A stretch of DNA of 45,032 nucleotides from Gammaproteobacteria bacterium (GCA_030429665.1 JAUIEZ010000026.1:1-45032); one strand, 5' to 3'. Counted from the first letter of the stretch, positions 26,501 to 36,993 are shown. Notes: generated by a model from the sequence alone, not told the origin. Made by a program: numbers and translations.

Positions 26501-28860
26501 TGCTCGAAGCGTTTCGCGAAGAGGCACAGGAGATCCTCGCGCGCCTGGACCAGCAGGTGGCCCGCTGGCGGGGCGGCGCGCCGGCGGAACAGGCGCTGTC
26601 CGCCATGCGACGCGAACTGCACACCTTCAAGGGCGGTGCGCGCGCGGTCGGTTTGACGACGCTGGGAGACCTGGCGCACAACACCGAAACGTTGCTGGAG
26701 AACGACCGGCTGGCGACGACCGCGCCCGGGCCGGTGGCCGACCTGGTGGCCGAGATGCACGATCTCGCCGCGGTGGCGATCGGCTCTCCCGAGAGGGCGT
26801 TCGGCGCCAGCCTCGAGGACCTCAATCGTCGCGTCCTGGCGATGGACGCCGAGGGCGTCGCCGGCGGCGTATCAACCGAGCTGTCGCTCGAGGACGATCA
26901 AGACGACACGGGGCCCGCCGACACCCTCGATCTGGTGGCGGCCATCTCGCCGACGCCGCGTTCGTCCGAGGAGCCGCCCGCGCCGTTGCCTTCGGTCATG
27001 GCGGGCGGCGAGTCGCGCGCCGTACGCGTGCGCACCGAGGTGCTCGACGAACTGGTGAGCTTCGCGGGCGAAGTGTCCATCCTGCGATCCAGGTTGCAGC
27101 AGCAGATCGCGATGGTGAAATCGAATATTGGCGAGCTCGGAGAAACGGTCCGCCTGTTTCGCGACCAACTGCGCGACCTCGAGATCGAGTCGGAGGCGCA
27201 GATGCTGGCGACCAACGAGCGCATTCGCGAAGAAGGTTCGATGGCCAACTTCGATCCGTTGGAGCTGGATCGCTTCAGCCGGCTGCAAACCATCTCCCGC
27301 CAGCTTGGCGAGAGTCTCGGCGCACTGGTCGCGATCCAGGCAGGAATCTCGGAGTTCGCCGGCGACGCGGACAACACGCTGCAGCAACAGCGTCATTTGA
27401 GCGACAGCCTGCAGGAAGGGTTGCTGCGAACCCGCATGATTTCCTTCGTGGCGCTCGTGCCGCGCCTGCGCCACCTCGCACGCCAGACCGCGGCCGAATT
27501 GGACCGCGAGGTCAGTCTGAAGGTTTCCGGCGAGCAGGTCGAGGTGGATCGCAAGGTGCTCGATCAGATGTCGTCATCGTTCGAGCACATGATCCGTAAC
27601 GCGGTCAGCCACGGTATCGAATCGCCCGAGGTGCGTCGCGCGGCGGACAAGCCGCTCGAGGGAACGATATCGTTCACCGTCGAGCAGGAAGGAAACGACA
27701 TCGTGATCCACGTCGCTGACGACGGCGGCGGGATCGATCTCGAGGCGATCGCGTCCCGCGCCCGCTCGCTCGGTTTGCTCGGGCCCGACCGGGCCCTTGG
27801 AGACGACGACCTCATGCGCGTCCTGGCCACGCCGGGCCTGTCCACGGCGGATGCCGTTACGCAGGTGTCCGGGCGTGGCGTCGGCATGGACGTGGTAAGC
27901 GAGATGGTACGCCAACTCGGCGGCTCGATCGCCGTCGAAACGGAACGTGGCAAGGGCACCACCTTCATCCTGCGTCTTCCTGTCACACTGGCGGTCAGCC
28001 ACGCCCTGCTGGTGTACGCCGGTGAGCAAATGTTCGCCGTGCCTGCCCGATTAATCGTCAGCGTTCTGCGCATCCGTCGCCCCGACCTCGCCGACGGCGA
28101 CGGGGACGTGGACGGATACGCGGACTTCAACGATCGGCGCATCCCGGTGCTCAACCTGGCACGGCGGCTTGGGCTGCCGTTTCGGGAGACGGAGGACGGC
28201 GTCGCGAATATCGTCGTGGTGCGCGCCGGCCTGCGCGAAATCGGCCTTTGGGTCGAATCCATTTCCGACTCGCGGGAGGTGGTGGTCAAACCGCTTGGCA
28301 AGCTGCTGCAGTCGATACCGGGAATCGGCGCGGTGACGCTGCTCGGCGACGGCAGCATCGTGTTGATACTTGACGTGCCCGACCTGTGGCAGTCGCGCCG
28401 GCTGCGGGTAACCACCGACACCTACGCGGTCGCGACCTCGACCACGGACAACGTCACCGTGATGGTGGTGGACGACTCGATGACGGTGCGCAACGTCATG
28501 GGAAGGGACCTGCAGAACAACGGATTCGAAGTGATCCTGGCCAAGGACGGAGTCGATGCGATCGAGCAGTTGCGTCATACCGTTCCCGACATCATGCTGG
28601 TGGACCTGGAAATGCCGCGCATGGACGGTTTCGAGCTGACGCGTCGCGTGCGCGTCGACGACAATTTGCGCGAGGTGCCTATACTGGTCATCACCTCCCG
28701 GGCCGGGTCGCGTCACCGCGACCAGGCCATGCAACTGGGCGCCAACGGCTACATGAGCAAACCCTATCGCCTCGACGATCTGGTGCGCTCGATCCATTCA
28801 TTGACGGACGAGGACGCGGGCGGGAGCGACGCGGCCGATTCCGTGGAGACACTGCACTAG
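23572..28860 (+). CDS. chpA: hybrid chemotaxis histidine kinase ChpA/PilL
   Basis: ChpA is the large kinase of the Pil-Chp system. The 1762-residue protein shows several histidine phosphotransfer modules: H51 (LHQVYGTL, divergent), H704 (FHTLKGSGRF), H859 (SHTLRGIFR) and H1017 (LHTFKGGAR). A CheA-type dimerisation and ATPase region follows, with N-box NAVSHGIE (about residue 1343), VADDGGGID and GRGVGMDVV. Next come a CheW-like domain and a C-terminal receiver (acidic pair VVDDS near 1634, phosphoacceptor D1678 in MLVDLEMPRMDG, SKPYR). P. aeruginosa ChpA is about 2,470 residues with more phosphotransfer domains, so this is a shorter version. Start ATG 23572 follows pilJ by 60 bases. Confidence 0.94.
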   Translation: MSTLPTIDAGTLGWVKSEIEDTSAQARALLEKFEADASDPSTLRLCATHLHQVYGTLTMVELDGAAQLVQECERLAQALADGGLEWRADAGGALKRAIDDLSSYLEGLQSTPVPSPLQLVGSINRIRDVRGEAPVSELELFSPDLSARPPEATAQSRITAALFIKLADDLRIRFERALLSALRDPTDPAPFKEFSRVFRNLVSIDRRGSLRQLWWIGAGLSEALLDGSVALDDDVRPVLARINEQLKRLKDKNQGAGRRAPPDELIKRALLILAHCDSDDSTIKSIREAFSLDEWVAGGNGLALPDIETLGAALARFSKEAEADLELAQNLLARYFSPQGGQSETLDKLSACLASLKATAERNEIDVFSRLIDALASVVESIKDGSTSNTERASLQMAGALLFIQDSGGDVRPGPEWKAQAESTISALDAEADAGTADEAPPAQASPGSAVPGDHATRAAASEVRGELQYVEHALEQVAGNEAPVSRLRSVEPHLKRVEGTLEILEQGDAAALTEKLRAAIRTVVEGDAASPRRLDTLAMAVGTLGVCADELSAGNSLARMTSTIERAMVELDHAVAGDDSASRPVHLELVHSIESAPDPDDGEEGANLPPRESDDGALALDESFESLELEFDDGIGDSATDRQGHSAPPVAHVDEAASVQDELVGIFFEEADEIESSIEQGKAAWRLDPGNEETLGDLRRCFHTLKGSGRFAGTASIAELSWIVEDLLNAVIEKEVPPSAKIHDFVDEAHESLSALIARRDTGDDLDLQPWRNRADALKEAGAGDASDAVARGLGDELLELETAHRRAAPPAEKAPPVNDVFFSELDGHIRVIADSVEEARRRFPNWEISEPLLRTSHTLRGIFRSVGLQAPARMADALDDLLGYKKRGTIPLQEVDLVLIDQSGRLMRFASHKLDGELALTPDLAMQFDELASALAQRLRYLETGNRQSDSAPPAAEPDAEDTAPLTVSGENEELLEAFREEAQEILARLDQQVARWRGGAPAEQALSAMRRELHTFKGGARAVGLTTLGDLAHNTETLLENDRLATTAPGPVADLVAEMHDLAAVAIGSPERAFGASLEDLNRRVLAMDAEGVAGGVSTELSLEDDQDDTGPADTLDLVAAISPTPRSSEEPPAPLPSVMAGGESRAVRVRTEVLDELVSFAGEVSILRSRLQQQIAMVKSNIGELGETVRLFRDQLRDLEIESEAQMLATNERIREEGSMANFDPLELDRFSRLQTISRQLGESLGALVAIQAGISEFAGDADNTLQQQRHLSDSLQEGLLRTRMISFVALVPRLRHLARQTAAELDREVSLKVSGEQVEVDRKVLDQMSSSFEHMIRNAVSHGIESPEVRRAADKPLEGTISFTVEQEGNDIVIHVADDGGGIDLEAIASRARSLGLLGPDRALGDDDLMRVLATPGLSTADAVTQVSGRGVGMDVVSEMVRQLGGSIAVETERGKGTTFILRLPVTLAVSHALLVYAGEQMFAVPARLIVSVLRIRRPDLADGDGDVDGYADFNDRRIPVLNLARRLGLPFRETEDGVANIVVVRAGLREIGLWVESISDSREVVVKPLGKLLQSIPGIGAVTLLGDGSIVLILDVPDLWQSRRLRVTTDTYAVATSTTDNVTVMVVDDSMTVRNVMGRDLQNNGFEVILAKDGVDAIEQLRHTVPDIMLVDLEMPRMDGFELTRRVRVDDNLREVPILVITSRAGSRHRDQAMQLGANGYMSKPYRLDDLVRSIHSLTDEDAGGSDAADSVETLH

Positions 28861-28911
28861 GGTAGTAACCGGTGAGGGGAACAACGAGCACGGCGCGGAG
28901 CCGGGCCGTCG

Positions 28912-29742
28912 ATGGTTGATCCGAATGAACTCTGCGAACTGGTCGAGCGAGTCGCCGCTCGCCACCTGAGCCCGACGGCGCTGCCCGGCGCGGACGAGAT
29001 TCACAAGGACGACGGCTCCATCGTCACCTTGACCGACGACGCCATCCAGAACGACATCGAGTCGGTGCTGGGCGAGCGGTATCCGGATATTCCGTTTATT
29101 GGCGAAGAGATGCCGCACGCGCTGCAGGTCTCCGTGGTTGGCTCGAACGCTTCGCGTTTCTGGGTACTCGATCCGCTGGATGGCACGACCAACTTCGTGG
29201 CCGGTTTTCCTTTCTACGGCGTGTCGCTGGCGCTTGTCGAGGAGGGCGCCGCCGTTGTCGGCGTGGTGCATGATCCGCTGCGAGGCGAAACCTTCTCCGC
29301 GGCGCGCGGTCGAGGCGCGTTGCTCAACGGCACGCCGCTGCGGCCGCACACGGTGCAGCGTCTCGGACAGTGCGTGGCCAACATCGACTACAAACGTCTC
29401 ACCCGTCCCCTTGCCGATCGACTGGTGCGCTCGCCGCCGTACCGATCCCAGCGAAACCTCGGTTCGTGCGTACTGGAATGGTGCTGGCTCGCCGCCGGCC
29501 GCTTCCAGCTATACCTTCACGGCGGTCAGAAACTCTGGGACTACGCGGCCGGCTCGCTGATCCTGGCCGAGGCGGGCGGTGCCGCAAGCGGGTTCGAAGG
29601 TCGTATGCTGGACTGCCACTCACTGTCGAAGCGTTCCGTGATCGCGGCGGCATCGCCGGAACTGCACGCCTTGTGGAGCGGATGGATTACCCGGCAGGGT
29701 TGTCTGTCGGTGCCGGCGGGCGGCGCCGGACAGGGGGGCTGA
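28912..29742 (+). CDS. inositol-monophosphatase-family sugar/histidinol phosphatase
   Basis: A 276-residue Mg2+-dependent phosphatase of the IMPase superfamily. Motifs are FIGEE (E65/E66), [13 protein letters not shown] (D87, D90, active-site metal ligands) and the C-terminal [16 protein letters not shown] (D210). Substrates in this family include inositol phosphate, histidinol phosphate, adenosine bisphosphate and fructose/sedoheptulose bisphosphate. The sequence alone does not decide. Its position ahead of tkt-gap-pgk-fba hints at a sugar bisphosphate in the Calvin cycle or gluconeogenesis, but a 209-base gap separates it from tkt, so it may be an independent gene. Confidence 0.88.
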   Translation: MVDPNELCELVERVAARHLSPTALPGADEIHKDDGSIVTLTDDAIQNDIESVLGERYPDIPFIGEEMPHALQVSVVGSNASRFWVLDPLDGTTNFVAGFPFYGVSLALVEEGAAVVGVVHDPLRGETFSAARGRGALLNGTPLRPHTVQRLGQCVANIDYKRLTRPLADRLVRSPPYRSQRNLGSCVLEWCWLAAGRFQLYLHGGQKLWDYAAGSLILAEAGGAASGFEGRMLDCHSLSKRSVIAAASPELHALWSGWITRQGCLSVPAGGAGQGG

Positions 29743-29951
29743 CCGCCGTCGCGCGCGGCTTGGACCATTATTCCGGGGATCAAAAACTTTTACTGGAAGT
29801 CGGTTCGCGTTATGGGCATAGTCCCAGCCTCCGGAGCGGCCGATCCGGGACCCAGAGACGGACAGCGCCCGCCCACATCGGCAACGCATCTCTCGCCCGA
29901 TGCTCTTTTGTTTCCGGGTTAAATATTGAAAATCAAGAGGTTATTTGTCTC

Positions 29952-31973
29952 ATGGCAAAAGCACAACCCGTGACGGTGCCACAGCGCCGCGACAAGGCCA
30001 ACGCCATTCGCGCCCTGAGCATGGACGCGGTGCAAAAAGCGAACTCCGGCCATCCCGGCGCGCCGATGGGTATGGCGGACATCGCCGAGGTGCTTTGGTG
30101 CGATTACCTGCGCCACAACCCGGCCAATCCGCGCTGGGCCGATCGCGATCGCTTCGTGCTGTCCAACGGTCATGGCTCGATGCTGCTGTACTCGCTGCTG
30201 CACCTGACCGGGTACGACCTGGGCATCGACGACCTGAAATCGTTCCGGCAACTGCACTCGAAAACGCCCGGTCACCCGGAGTACGGCTACACGCCCGGCG
30301 TCGAGACCACCACCGGTCCGCTTGGTCAGGGGATCAGCAACGCGGTGGGAATGGCCATCGCCGAGAAGGCCATGGCGGGGCATTTCAACCGCGACGGACA
30401 TCGAATCGTAGACCACTACACGTGGGTCTTCCTCGGCGACGGCTGCCTCATGGAGGGCATCTCCCACGAGGCCTGCTCCCTCGCCGGGACGCTTGGCCTC
30501 GGCAAGCTGATCGCATTCTGGGACGACAACGGCATCTCCATCGACGGGCACGTCGAGGGGTGGTTCACCGACGATACGCCGAGGCGTTTTCGCGCCTACG
30601 GCTGGCACGTCGTGGAGGACGTGGACGGTCACGATCCCGAAGCGGTTGCGCGCGCCATCGAGGCAGCACGGGACAACGTGACGCAACCGACACTGATTTG
30701 CTGCCGCACCGTGATCGGCTGGGGCTCGCCCAACAAGCAGGGCACCGAGGCATGTCATGGCGCGGCGCTGGGGACGGACGAGGTCGCCGCCGCGCGCGCC
30801 AACATCGGCTGGGAGTCCCCGCCGTTCGAGATTCCGCGGGAGATCTACGACGCCTGGAACGCCCGCGAGGCGGGCGCGGCGATGGAACAGTCCTGGCGCA
30901 AGCGCTTCGAGGCCTACCGCGCCGCCCATCCGGAACTTGCCGCCGAGTTCGAGCGACGGACGGCGGGAGAGTTGCCCGAGGACTTCGCGCGCGCCGCCGA
31001 CGACTTCGTGGCCGCGACCATCGCGGCCGGAGAGACCATCGCCACCCGCAAGGCGTCCCAAAACGCGCTCGAGGGACTCGGTCCGGCATTGCCCGAGCTG
31101 ATTGGCGGCTCCGCCGATCTCGCCGGTTCAAACCTGACCATCTGGTCGGGGTCGCGCCCGCTGTCGGCGAGCGTCGACGATGGAAACTACGTGTACTTCG
31201 GCGTGCGCGAGTTCGCCATGGCGGCCATGTGCAACGGCATCGCCCTGCACGGCGGATTCATTCCCTATGCCGCCACCTTCCTGATGTTCTCCGACTATGC
31301 GCGCAATGCGGTGCGCATGGCGGCGTTGATGAAGGTCCGCTCGGTCTTCGTTTTCACGCACGATTCCATCGGGCTCGGCGAGGATGGACCGACCCACCAG
31401 GCAGTGGAACAGGCGGCCTCGCTGCGGCTTATCCCGCGCATGTCCGTTTGGCGGCCGTGCGATACCGTGGAAAGCGCTGTCGCCTGGCGGCGTGCGATCG
31501 AGCGCCGGGACGGACCCACTTCATTGCTGTTTTCGCGACAAAGCCTGCCTTTTCAGTCCCGTGACGCGGATCAGGTCGAGGCAATTTCCCGCGGCGGTTA
31601 CGTGCTGCGGGACTGTGAAGGCGAGCCCGAGGCGGTTATCATCGCGACCGGATCCGAGGTTGCCCTGGCCATGGGCGCCGCCGAACGCCTGGCCGGCGAC
31701 GGCCGGCGGGTGCGCGTGGTATCCATGCCGTCGACCGATGTGTTCGATGCCCAGGACGAAGCCTGGAAGGCGTCCGTCCTGCCGGCGTCGGTAACCGCGC
31801 GCGTCGCCGTGGAAGCGGGCGTGAGCGATTTCTGGCGAAAGTACGTGGGCCTCGAGGGTCGCGTGGTTGGGGTCGACAGCTTCGGCGAATCGGCGCCGGC
31901 CGCCGCGGTGTTCGAACATTTCGGCATGACCGTGGACAACGTGGTCGACAACGTCAGGGCGCTGATCGATTGA
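29952..31973 (+). CDS. tkt: transketolase
   Basis: A thiamine-diphosphate enzyme that moves two-carbon units between sugar phosphates in the pentose phosphate and Calvin cycles. The 673-residue protein contains the substrate segment [17 protein letters not shown] and [17 protein letters not shown]. The ThDP-binding [13 protein letters not shown]...DDNGISIDG and the transketolase motif [15 protein letters not shown] are also present. ATG 29952 is preceded by AAGAGG. The frame is open 194 codons further upstream, but that part overlaps the phosphatase gene antisense to nothing conserved. It heads a tkt-gap-pgk-fba series. Confidence 0.96.
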   Translation: MAKAQPVTVPQRRDKANAIRALSMDAVQKANSGHPGAPMGMADIAEVLWCDYLRHNPANPRWADRDRFVLSNGHGSMLLYSLLHLTGYDLGIDDLKSFRQLHSKTPGHPEYGYTPGVETTTGPLGQGISNAVGMAIAEKAMAGHFNRDGHRIVDHYTWVFLGDGCLMEGISHEACSLAGTLGLGKLIAFWDDNGISIDGHVEGWFTDDTPRRFRAYGWHVVEDVDGHDPEAVARAIEAARDNVTQPTLICCRTVIGWGSPNKQGTEACHGAALGTDEVAAARANIGWESPPFEIPREIYDAWNAREAGAAMEQSWRKRFEAYRAAHPELAAEFERRTAGELPEDFARAADDFVAATIAAGETIATRKASQNALEGLGPALPELIGGSADLAGSNLTIWSGSRPLSASVDDGNYVYFGVREFAMAAMCNGIALHGGFIPYAATFLMFSDYARNAVRMAALMKVRSVFVFTHDSIGLGEDGPTHQAVEQAASLRLIPRMSVWRPCDTVESAVAWRRAIERRDGPTSLLFSRQSLPFQSRDADQVEAISRGGYVLRDCEGEPEAVIIATGSEVALAMGAAERLAGDGRRVRVVSMPSTDVFDAQDEAWKASVLPASVTARVAVEAGVSDFWRKYVGLEGRVVGVDSFGESAPAAAVFEHFGMTVDNVVDNVRALID

Positions 31974-32050
31974 TGGCGGCGCCGCCGGAACCGGCGCGCG
32001 GTTGCCTTCGCAGAATTTCTTCAAGCTACAGCAAACAGGAGTGACTTCCA

Positions 32051-33067
32051 ATGACAATTAAGGTCGCGATCAACGGGTTCGGTCGAATCGGGCGCAACGT
32101 GATGCGCGCGCTGTTCGAATCGGGCCGACAGGGAGAGATCGAGATCGTCGCGGTCAACGATCTGGGCGATGCGGCTACCAATGCCCACCTTCTGCAATAC
32201 GACACGGCGCACGGCAAGTTCGGCCAGGAAGTCACGGTTGACGGCGACAGCTTCATGGTGGGCGGCACGCGGGTGAAGGTGCTTGCCGAGCGCGATCCCT
32301 CGAAGCTTCCCTGGGGTGAGTTGGGCGTCGACGTGGTCATGGAATGCACGGGTCTTTTCACCAGCAAGGAGAAGGCCAAAGCCCACCTCGCGGCCGGCGC
32401 GAAGAAGGTCGTCATTTCCGCGCCCGGCGGCAAGGACGTGGACGCGACCATCGTCTACGGCGTCAACCATCAAGTCCTCAAGGCCTCCGATACGGTAATT
32501 TCCAACGCATCGTGCACGACCAACTGCCTGGCGCCGTTGGTCAAGCCGCTGCACGACGCGGTGGGCGTGGAATGCGGGTTGATGACCACTATCCACGCCT
32601 ACACGAACGACCAGGTTCTCACCGACGTCTACCATTCCGACCTTCGCCGAGCGCGCTCGGCAACCCAGTCGATGATCCCGACGAAGACCGGCGCGGCCGC
32701 AGCGGTCGGCCTGGTGCTGCCCGAACTCAATGGCAAGCTCGACGGGTTCGCGGTGCGGGTGCCGACCATCAACGTGTCGATCGTCGACCTCACCTTCCAG
32801 GCCAGTCGAGAGACCAGCGTGGAGGAGATACACGAAATCATGAAGGCGGCCGCCGAAAGCGGGCCGCTGGTCGGTATCCTCGCCTACAACGACAAGCCGC
32901 TGGTTTCCATGGATTTCAATCACAACGCCGTGTCATCGACCTACGACGCGTACACGACGCGCGTGGTCAATGGCACGACCGTGAAGGTCTGCTCCTGGTA
33001 CGACAACGAGTGGGGCTTCTCGAACCGCATGCTCGACACCACCGTGGCCTTGATGAGCGCGACCTAG
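32051..33067 (+). CDS. gap: type I glyceraldehyde-3-phosphate dehydrogenase
   Basis: Interconverts glyceraldehyde-3-phosphate and 1,3-bisphosphoglycerate. The 338-residue protein has the NAD-binding [17 protein letters not shown] and the catalytic Cys155 in [13 protein letters not shown]182 ([10 protein letters not shown]) and the phosphate-binding S-loop area [18 protein letters not shown] are present, as is the C-terminal [18 protein letters not shown] precedes the ATG closely. It lies 77 bases after tkt and 85 before pgk, in a probable operon serving glycolysis/gluconeogenesis and carbon fixation. Confidence 0.97.
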   Translation: MTIKVAINGFGRIGRNVMRALFESGRQGEIEIVAVNDLGDAATNAHLLQYDTAHGKFGQEVTVDGDSFMVGGTRVKVLAERDPSKLPWGELGVDVVMECTGLFTSKEKAKAHLAAGAKKVVISAPGGKDVDATIVYGVNHQVLKASDTVISNASCTTNCLAPLVKPLHDAVGVECGLMTTIHAYTNDQVLTDVYHSDLRRARSATQSMIPTKTGAAAAVGLVLPELNGKLDGFAVRVPTINVSIVDLTFQASRETSVEEIHEIMKAAAESGPLVGILAYNDKPLVSMDFNHNAVSSTYDAYTTRVVNGTTVKVCSWYDNEWGFSNRMLDTTVALMSAT

Positions 33068-33152
33068 TCCGGCGACGACCGCGACGGGACCGGTCCGCGT
33101 CGCGGACCGGCGTGAACGATACCACCTCCCTACCTGGAATGACGGAGAGACC

Positions 33153-34328
33153 ATGGCCATCTTGTACATGACGGACCTCGACCTGAAGGGAAAACGGGTC
33201 CTGGTGCGCGAAGACCTCAACGTACCCGTGCACGACGGAGAGGTTACCTCCGACGTGCGCATCCGCGCCTCGCTCGCGACCATCAAGCACGCGCTCGAGG
33301 CGGGCGCGCGAGTGATGATCATGTCGCACCTCGGGCGTCCGACCGAGGGCGAATTCGACGCCCAGTATTCGATGGCTCCCGTGGCGCGCCGTCTCGGCGA
33401 ACTGCTCGGTCGCGAGGTCCCCGTAGTCGCCGACTGGATAGACGGCGTCGAGGTGGAAGAGGGCGATCTCGTCATGCTCGAGAACGTGCGGTTCCTGGAG
33501 GGCGAGAAAAAGGATGACGAGGCGCTTGGCCGCAGGATGGCGGCGTTGTGCGACGTGTACGTGATGGATGCGTTCGGCACCGCGCACCGCGCCCAGGCGT
33601 CCACCCACGGCGTTGCCCGTTTCGCGCCCGTCGCCTGCGCCGGTCCCCTGCTGCAGGCGGAACTCGATGCGCTCGGCAAGGCGCTGGACAACCCTGCCAG
33701 GCCCATGGTGGCCATCGTCGGCGGGTCCAAGGTGTCGACCAAGCTCACCGTTCTCGACAGCCTTTCCGGCGTCGTGGACCAGTTGATCGTCGGCGGCGGC
33801 ATCGCCAACACGTTTATCGCGGCCGCGGGCTATCGCGTAGGCAAGTCATTGTACGAGGAGGACCTCGTCGAGGAAGCCAAGCGCCTGACCGAAAAACTAC
33901 GCGCCAACGGCGGAGACATCCCGGTGCCGGTAGACGTGGTAACCGGCAAGGAGTTCGCGGAGGACGCCGAGGCGCAGCTTAAATCGGTAAAGGACGTCGC
34001 CGACGACGACATGATCTTCGATATCGGCCCGGAAACCGCCGAACTCTTCGCGGGGTACCTGAAAAACGCCGGCACCATCGTCTGGAACGGGCCGGTGGGC
34101 GTGTTCGAGTTCGATCAGTTCGGCGACGGCACCCGGCGCCTGGCCGAAGCTATTGCCGAAAGCGATGCATTCTCCATCGCCGGTGGCGGCGATACCCTGG
34201 CGGCCGTCGACAAGTACGGCGTGAGCGACAGGATCTCCTACATATCCACCGGCGGCGGCGCGTTCCTGGAGTTCCTCGAAGGCAGGACGCTGCCGGCCGT
34301 GGCCGTACTCGAACAGCGCGGCACCTGA
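33153..34328 (+). CDS. pgk: phosphoglycerate kinase
   Basis: Transfers phosphate between 1,3-bisphosphoglycerate and ADP (or the reverse in carbon fixation). The 391-residue protein has [17 protein letters not shown], the substrate-binding [13 protein letters not shown] and [10 protein letters not shown]. The nucleotide-binding [13 protein letters not shown] and the C-terminal [15 protein letters not shown]...[13 protein letters not shown] are also intact. Length and motifs are standard. The ATG at 33153 has GGAGAG just upstream. fba follows after 52 bases; the pyk gene often found between them in proteobacteria is absent. Confidence 0.97.
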   Translation: MAILYMTDLDLKGKRVLVREDLNVPVHDGEVTSDVRIRASLATIKHALEAGARVMIMSHLGRPTEGEFDAQYSMAPVARRLGELLGREVPVVADWIDGVEVEEGDLVMLENVRFLEGEKKDDEALGRRMAALCDVYVMDAFGTAHRAQASTHGVARFAPVACAGPLLQAELDALGKALDNPARPMVAIVGGSKVSTKLTVLDSLSGVVDQLIVGGGIANTFIAAAGYRVGKSLYEEDLVEEAKRLTEKLRANGGDIPVPVDVVTGKEFAEDAEAQLKSVKDVADDDMIFDIGPETAELFAGYLKNAGTIVWNGPVGVFEFDQFGDGTRRLAEAIAESDAFSIAGGGDTLAAVDKYGVSDRISYISTGGGAFLEFLEGRTLPAVAVLEQRGT

Positions 34329-34380
34329 TCCTTCGGGCGCACGATCACGACGACTGAACGTTCACGAGAGGACCAAGACC

Positions 34381-35445
34381 ATGGCACTCATTTCACTCCG
34401 TCAGCTCCTTGACGACGCCGCCGAGCACGGCTACGGCTGCCCGGCTTTCAACGTCAACAACCTGGAGCAGATGCGGGCCATCATGGAGGCCGCCGACGAG
34501 ACCGACAGTCCGGTCATCGTCCAGGCCTCGGCCGGCGCCCGAAAGTATGCCGGCGCGCCATTCCTGCGCCACCTGATCATGGCGGCGATCGAGGAGTGGC
34601 CCCATATTCCGGTGTGCATGCACCAGGACCACGGCGCGTCCCCGGCCGTATGCCAGCGATCGATACAGCTCGGCTTCAGTTCGGTCATGATGGACGGTTC
34701 GCTCGGCGAGGACATGAAGACGCCGATGGACTACGACTACAATGCCACGACCACTCGCAAGGTGGTGGACATGGCGCATTCCTGCGGTGTATCGGTGGAA
34801 GGCGAACTGGGGTGTCTCGGCTCGCTCGAGACCGGGCAGGCCGGTGAAGAGGACGGCTCCGGTGCCGAGGGCGCGCTGAGCCACGACCAGCTTCTCACCG
34901 ACCCCGAGGAGGCGGCGCGGTTCGTCGCCGATACCCAGGTGGACGCATTGGCCATCGCCATCGGCACCAGTCACGGTGCCTACAAGTTCTCGCGCCCGCC
35001 GACCGGGGATATCCTCGCCATCGAACGTATCAAGGAAATCCACGCACGAATTCCCGATACCCACCTGGTCATGCACGGGTCGAGTTCGGTACCGCAGGAT
35101 TGGCTCGAGATCATCAACAACTTCGGCGGCGACATGGGAGAGACCTACGGCGTGCCGGTGGAGGAGATCGTCGAGGGCATCAAGCACGGCGTGCGCAAGG
35201 TGAACATCGATACCGACCTGCGCATGGCGTCGACCGGGGCGATTCGCCGGCACCTGAGCGAGAACCCCTCCAATTTCGATCCGCGCAAGTATCTCGCGGC
35301 GGCAACGGCAGCGATGAAGCAAATCTGCAAGGAACGCTACGAGGCATTCGGCACCGCCGGCAATGCCTCGCGTATTCGCGCTATCAGCCTCGAAGACATG
35401 ACCGCGCGCTACGCCGGCGGCGAGCTCGATCCCAAGGTGCACTAG
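34381..35445 (+). CDS. fba: class II fructose-bisphosphate aldolase (CbbA/Fba type)
   Basis: A zinc-dependent aldolase that joins or splits fructose-1,6-bisphosphate, and in the Calvin cycle also sedoheptulose-1,7-bisphosphate. The 354-residue protein shows [18 protein letters not shown] and the metal-binding [10 protein letters not shown]. It also has [31 protein letters not shown] and the [11 protein letters not shown] loop with a further zinc ligand, plus [11 protein letters not shown]. It ends the tkt-gap-pgk-fba series and starts close after a GAGAGGA ribosome site. Confidence 0.97.
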   Translation: MALISLRQLLDDAAEHGYGCPAFNVNNLEQMRAIMEAADETDSPVIVQASAGARKYAGAPFLRHLIMAAIEEWPHIPVCMHQDHGASPAVCQRSIQLGFSSVMMDGSLGEDMKTPMDYDYNATTTRKVVDMAHSCGVSVEGELGCLGSLETGQAGEEDGSGAEGALSHDQLLTDPEEAARFVADTQVDALAIAIGTSHGAYKFSRPPTGDILAIERIKEIHARIPDTHLVMHGSSSVPQDWLEIINNFGGDMGETYGVPVEEIVEGIKHGVRKVNIDTDLRMASTGAIRRHLSENPSNFDPRKYLAAATAAMKQICKERYEAFGTAGNASRIRAISLEDMTARYAGGELDPKVH

Positions 35446-35502
35446 GCGCCGTAGCGGTTACAGATCGGGCGACGGTCGCCGCGGTCACGGCGCGCGCCGT
35501 CC

Positions 35503-36993
35503 ATGAAGCCCGACTTCGTGGAGCGCCTGCTTCGGCCAGGTGTCTATTCGCACCCGGTCACCGGCCCGCAATTGCATGAGACTCATATTTCCTGGGTCGT
35601 TCTCACCGGCGAATACGCGTACAAGATAAAAAAGCCCGTGCGTTTCGGCTTCGTCGATTTTTCGACCCTGGCCGACCGACGGCGCGATTGCGAGCGCGAA
35701 CTGGCCCTGAACGAGGCCATGAGTCCCGGCATGTATCTGTCCGTCGAGCCCATCTGCGACGCTGGCGACGGGCATCTCCGGGTCGGCGGTACATCGGGCA
35801 GAATCGTCGAGTACGCCGTGAAGATGCGGCAGTTCGAACAGGAAGCGATGTTCTCTCGAATGGCCGCGCGCGGCGCGCTCGGGGTCGAACACGTCGAAGC
35901 GCTGGCGGATCGCGTGGCGACCATACACCGCGCGGCCGCCGTCTCGACGCACGAGGCGTACGGTAGCCGAGATCAGGTCGGATACTGGCACGAGGACAAC
36001 CTGGCGCAGATCGCGTCCATCCTGGCGGGTAGCGCCGAGCGGCGATTTGCCGACCTTGCCTCGCGGGTGCGCTGCATGCATCTCGAATGCGCCGAGTCGT
36101 TCGACGATCGCCGCGACGCCGGATTCGTGCGGGACTGCCATGGCGACCTGCACCTTGCGAATATCCTGTGGTTGAGTGGCGACGCGGTATTGTTCGACCG
36201 TATCGAGTTCAACGACGAACTGCGATTCATCGACGTTGCCAACGACACGGCATTTACCGCCATGGATCTGCATCACGTGGGACGCGCGGATCTCGCATGG
36301 CGGTTTTTCAATCGCTACCTGCTTCGAAGCGGTGACTTCGGCGCCCTGGCGGTGCATCGTTTCTACATGGTGTACCGGGCGCTGGTGCGCGCGAAAGTGG
36401 CATTGCTGGGCTGCAAGGACGAGGACAAGGCGGCCCGCGGTGACGTCGACGGATTCCGCACCCATGTCGAACTGGTGGCATCGCTGCTCGATGCCCCGCC
36501 AGCGTCGCTTGCCATCACGTGCGGCTTGTCAGGTTCGGGGAAAACTACCCGGGCATTGCAGGAGGCGGCAGATCGAGGCGCTGTGGTGGTACACACCGAC
36601 GTCGAACGCAAGCGAATGGCGAGCGTGGACGTGTTCACGCACGCCGATTCCGAACTCGAGGCGGGGATCTACTCACCGGAGTTCAGCCGCCGCGTCTACG
36701 AACGTGTCGGCCGGATCGCGCGCAGTGCGCTCGACGCAGGTTACCGGGTCATCGTCGACGGCGCCTTTCTGCGCCGGGCCGACCGCGATCGCTTCCGTCG
36801 CCTCGCCGGCGAGCGCGACGCCGGGTTCTCCATCATCTACTGCGGCGCGCCGGTCGAAGAACTGCGCCGTCGCATCGTCGCGCGGCGCCGGGATATAAGC
36901 GCGTCGGACGCAGACCTCGCGGTTCTCGAGCATCAGCTCTCCACGGCTGAACTGCCAGACGCCGCGGAATTGTCGGACATGCCCACCGAATAG
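35503..36993 (+). CDS. two-domain protein: aminoglycoside-phosphotransferase-like plus P-loop kinase
   Basis: A 496-residue cytoplasmic protein of the COG2187-COG0645 fusion type. The N-terminal part resembles small-molecule kinases of the APH fold, with RDCHGDLHLANILW (H213, D215, N220) and FDRIEFNDELRFIDVANDTAF. The C-terminal part begins with a Walker A GLSGSGKTT (from G341) and looks like a shikimate/gluconate-kinase-type P-loop kinase. The substrate is unknown. It follows fba by 57 bases on the same strand and may be co-transcribed. Confidence 0.85.
   Translation: MKPDFVERLLRPGVYSHPVTGPQLHETHISWVVLTGEYAYKIKKPVRFGFVDFSTLADRRRDCERELALNEAMSPGMYLSVEPICDAGDGHLRVGGTSGRIVEYAVKMRQFEQEAMFSRMAARGALGVEHVEALADRVATIHRAAAVSTHEAYGSRDQVGYWHEDNLAQIASILAGSAERRFADLASRVRCMHLECAESFDDRRDAGFVRDCHGDLHLANILWLSGDAVLFDRIEFNDELRFIDVANDTAFTAMDLHHVGRADLAWRFFNRYLLRSGDFGALAVHRFYMVYRALVRAKVALLGCKDEDKAARGDVDGFRTHVELVASLLDAPPASLAITCGLSGSGKTTRALQEAADRGAVVVHTDVERKRMASVDVFTHADSELEAGIYSPEFSRRVYERVGRIARSALDAGYRVIVDGAFLRRADRDRFRRLAGERDAGFSIIYCGAPVEELRRRIVARRRDISASDADLAVLEHQLSTAELPDAAELSDMPTE

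Noticed and set aside
29925-29940. TTGA-AAA-TCAA dyad before tkt as an FNR site
   Set aside because: The half-sites are spaced too closely (11 bases in all) for the FNR consensus of 14, and no promoter fits.
29370-29951. 194-codon N-terminal extension of the transketolase frame
   Set aside because: It overlaps the phosphatase gene in another frame and crosses the intergenic region. ATG 29952 has a ribosome site and gives the family N-terminus.
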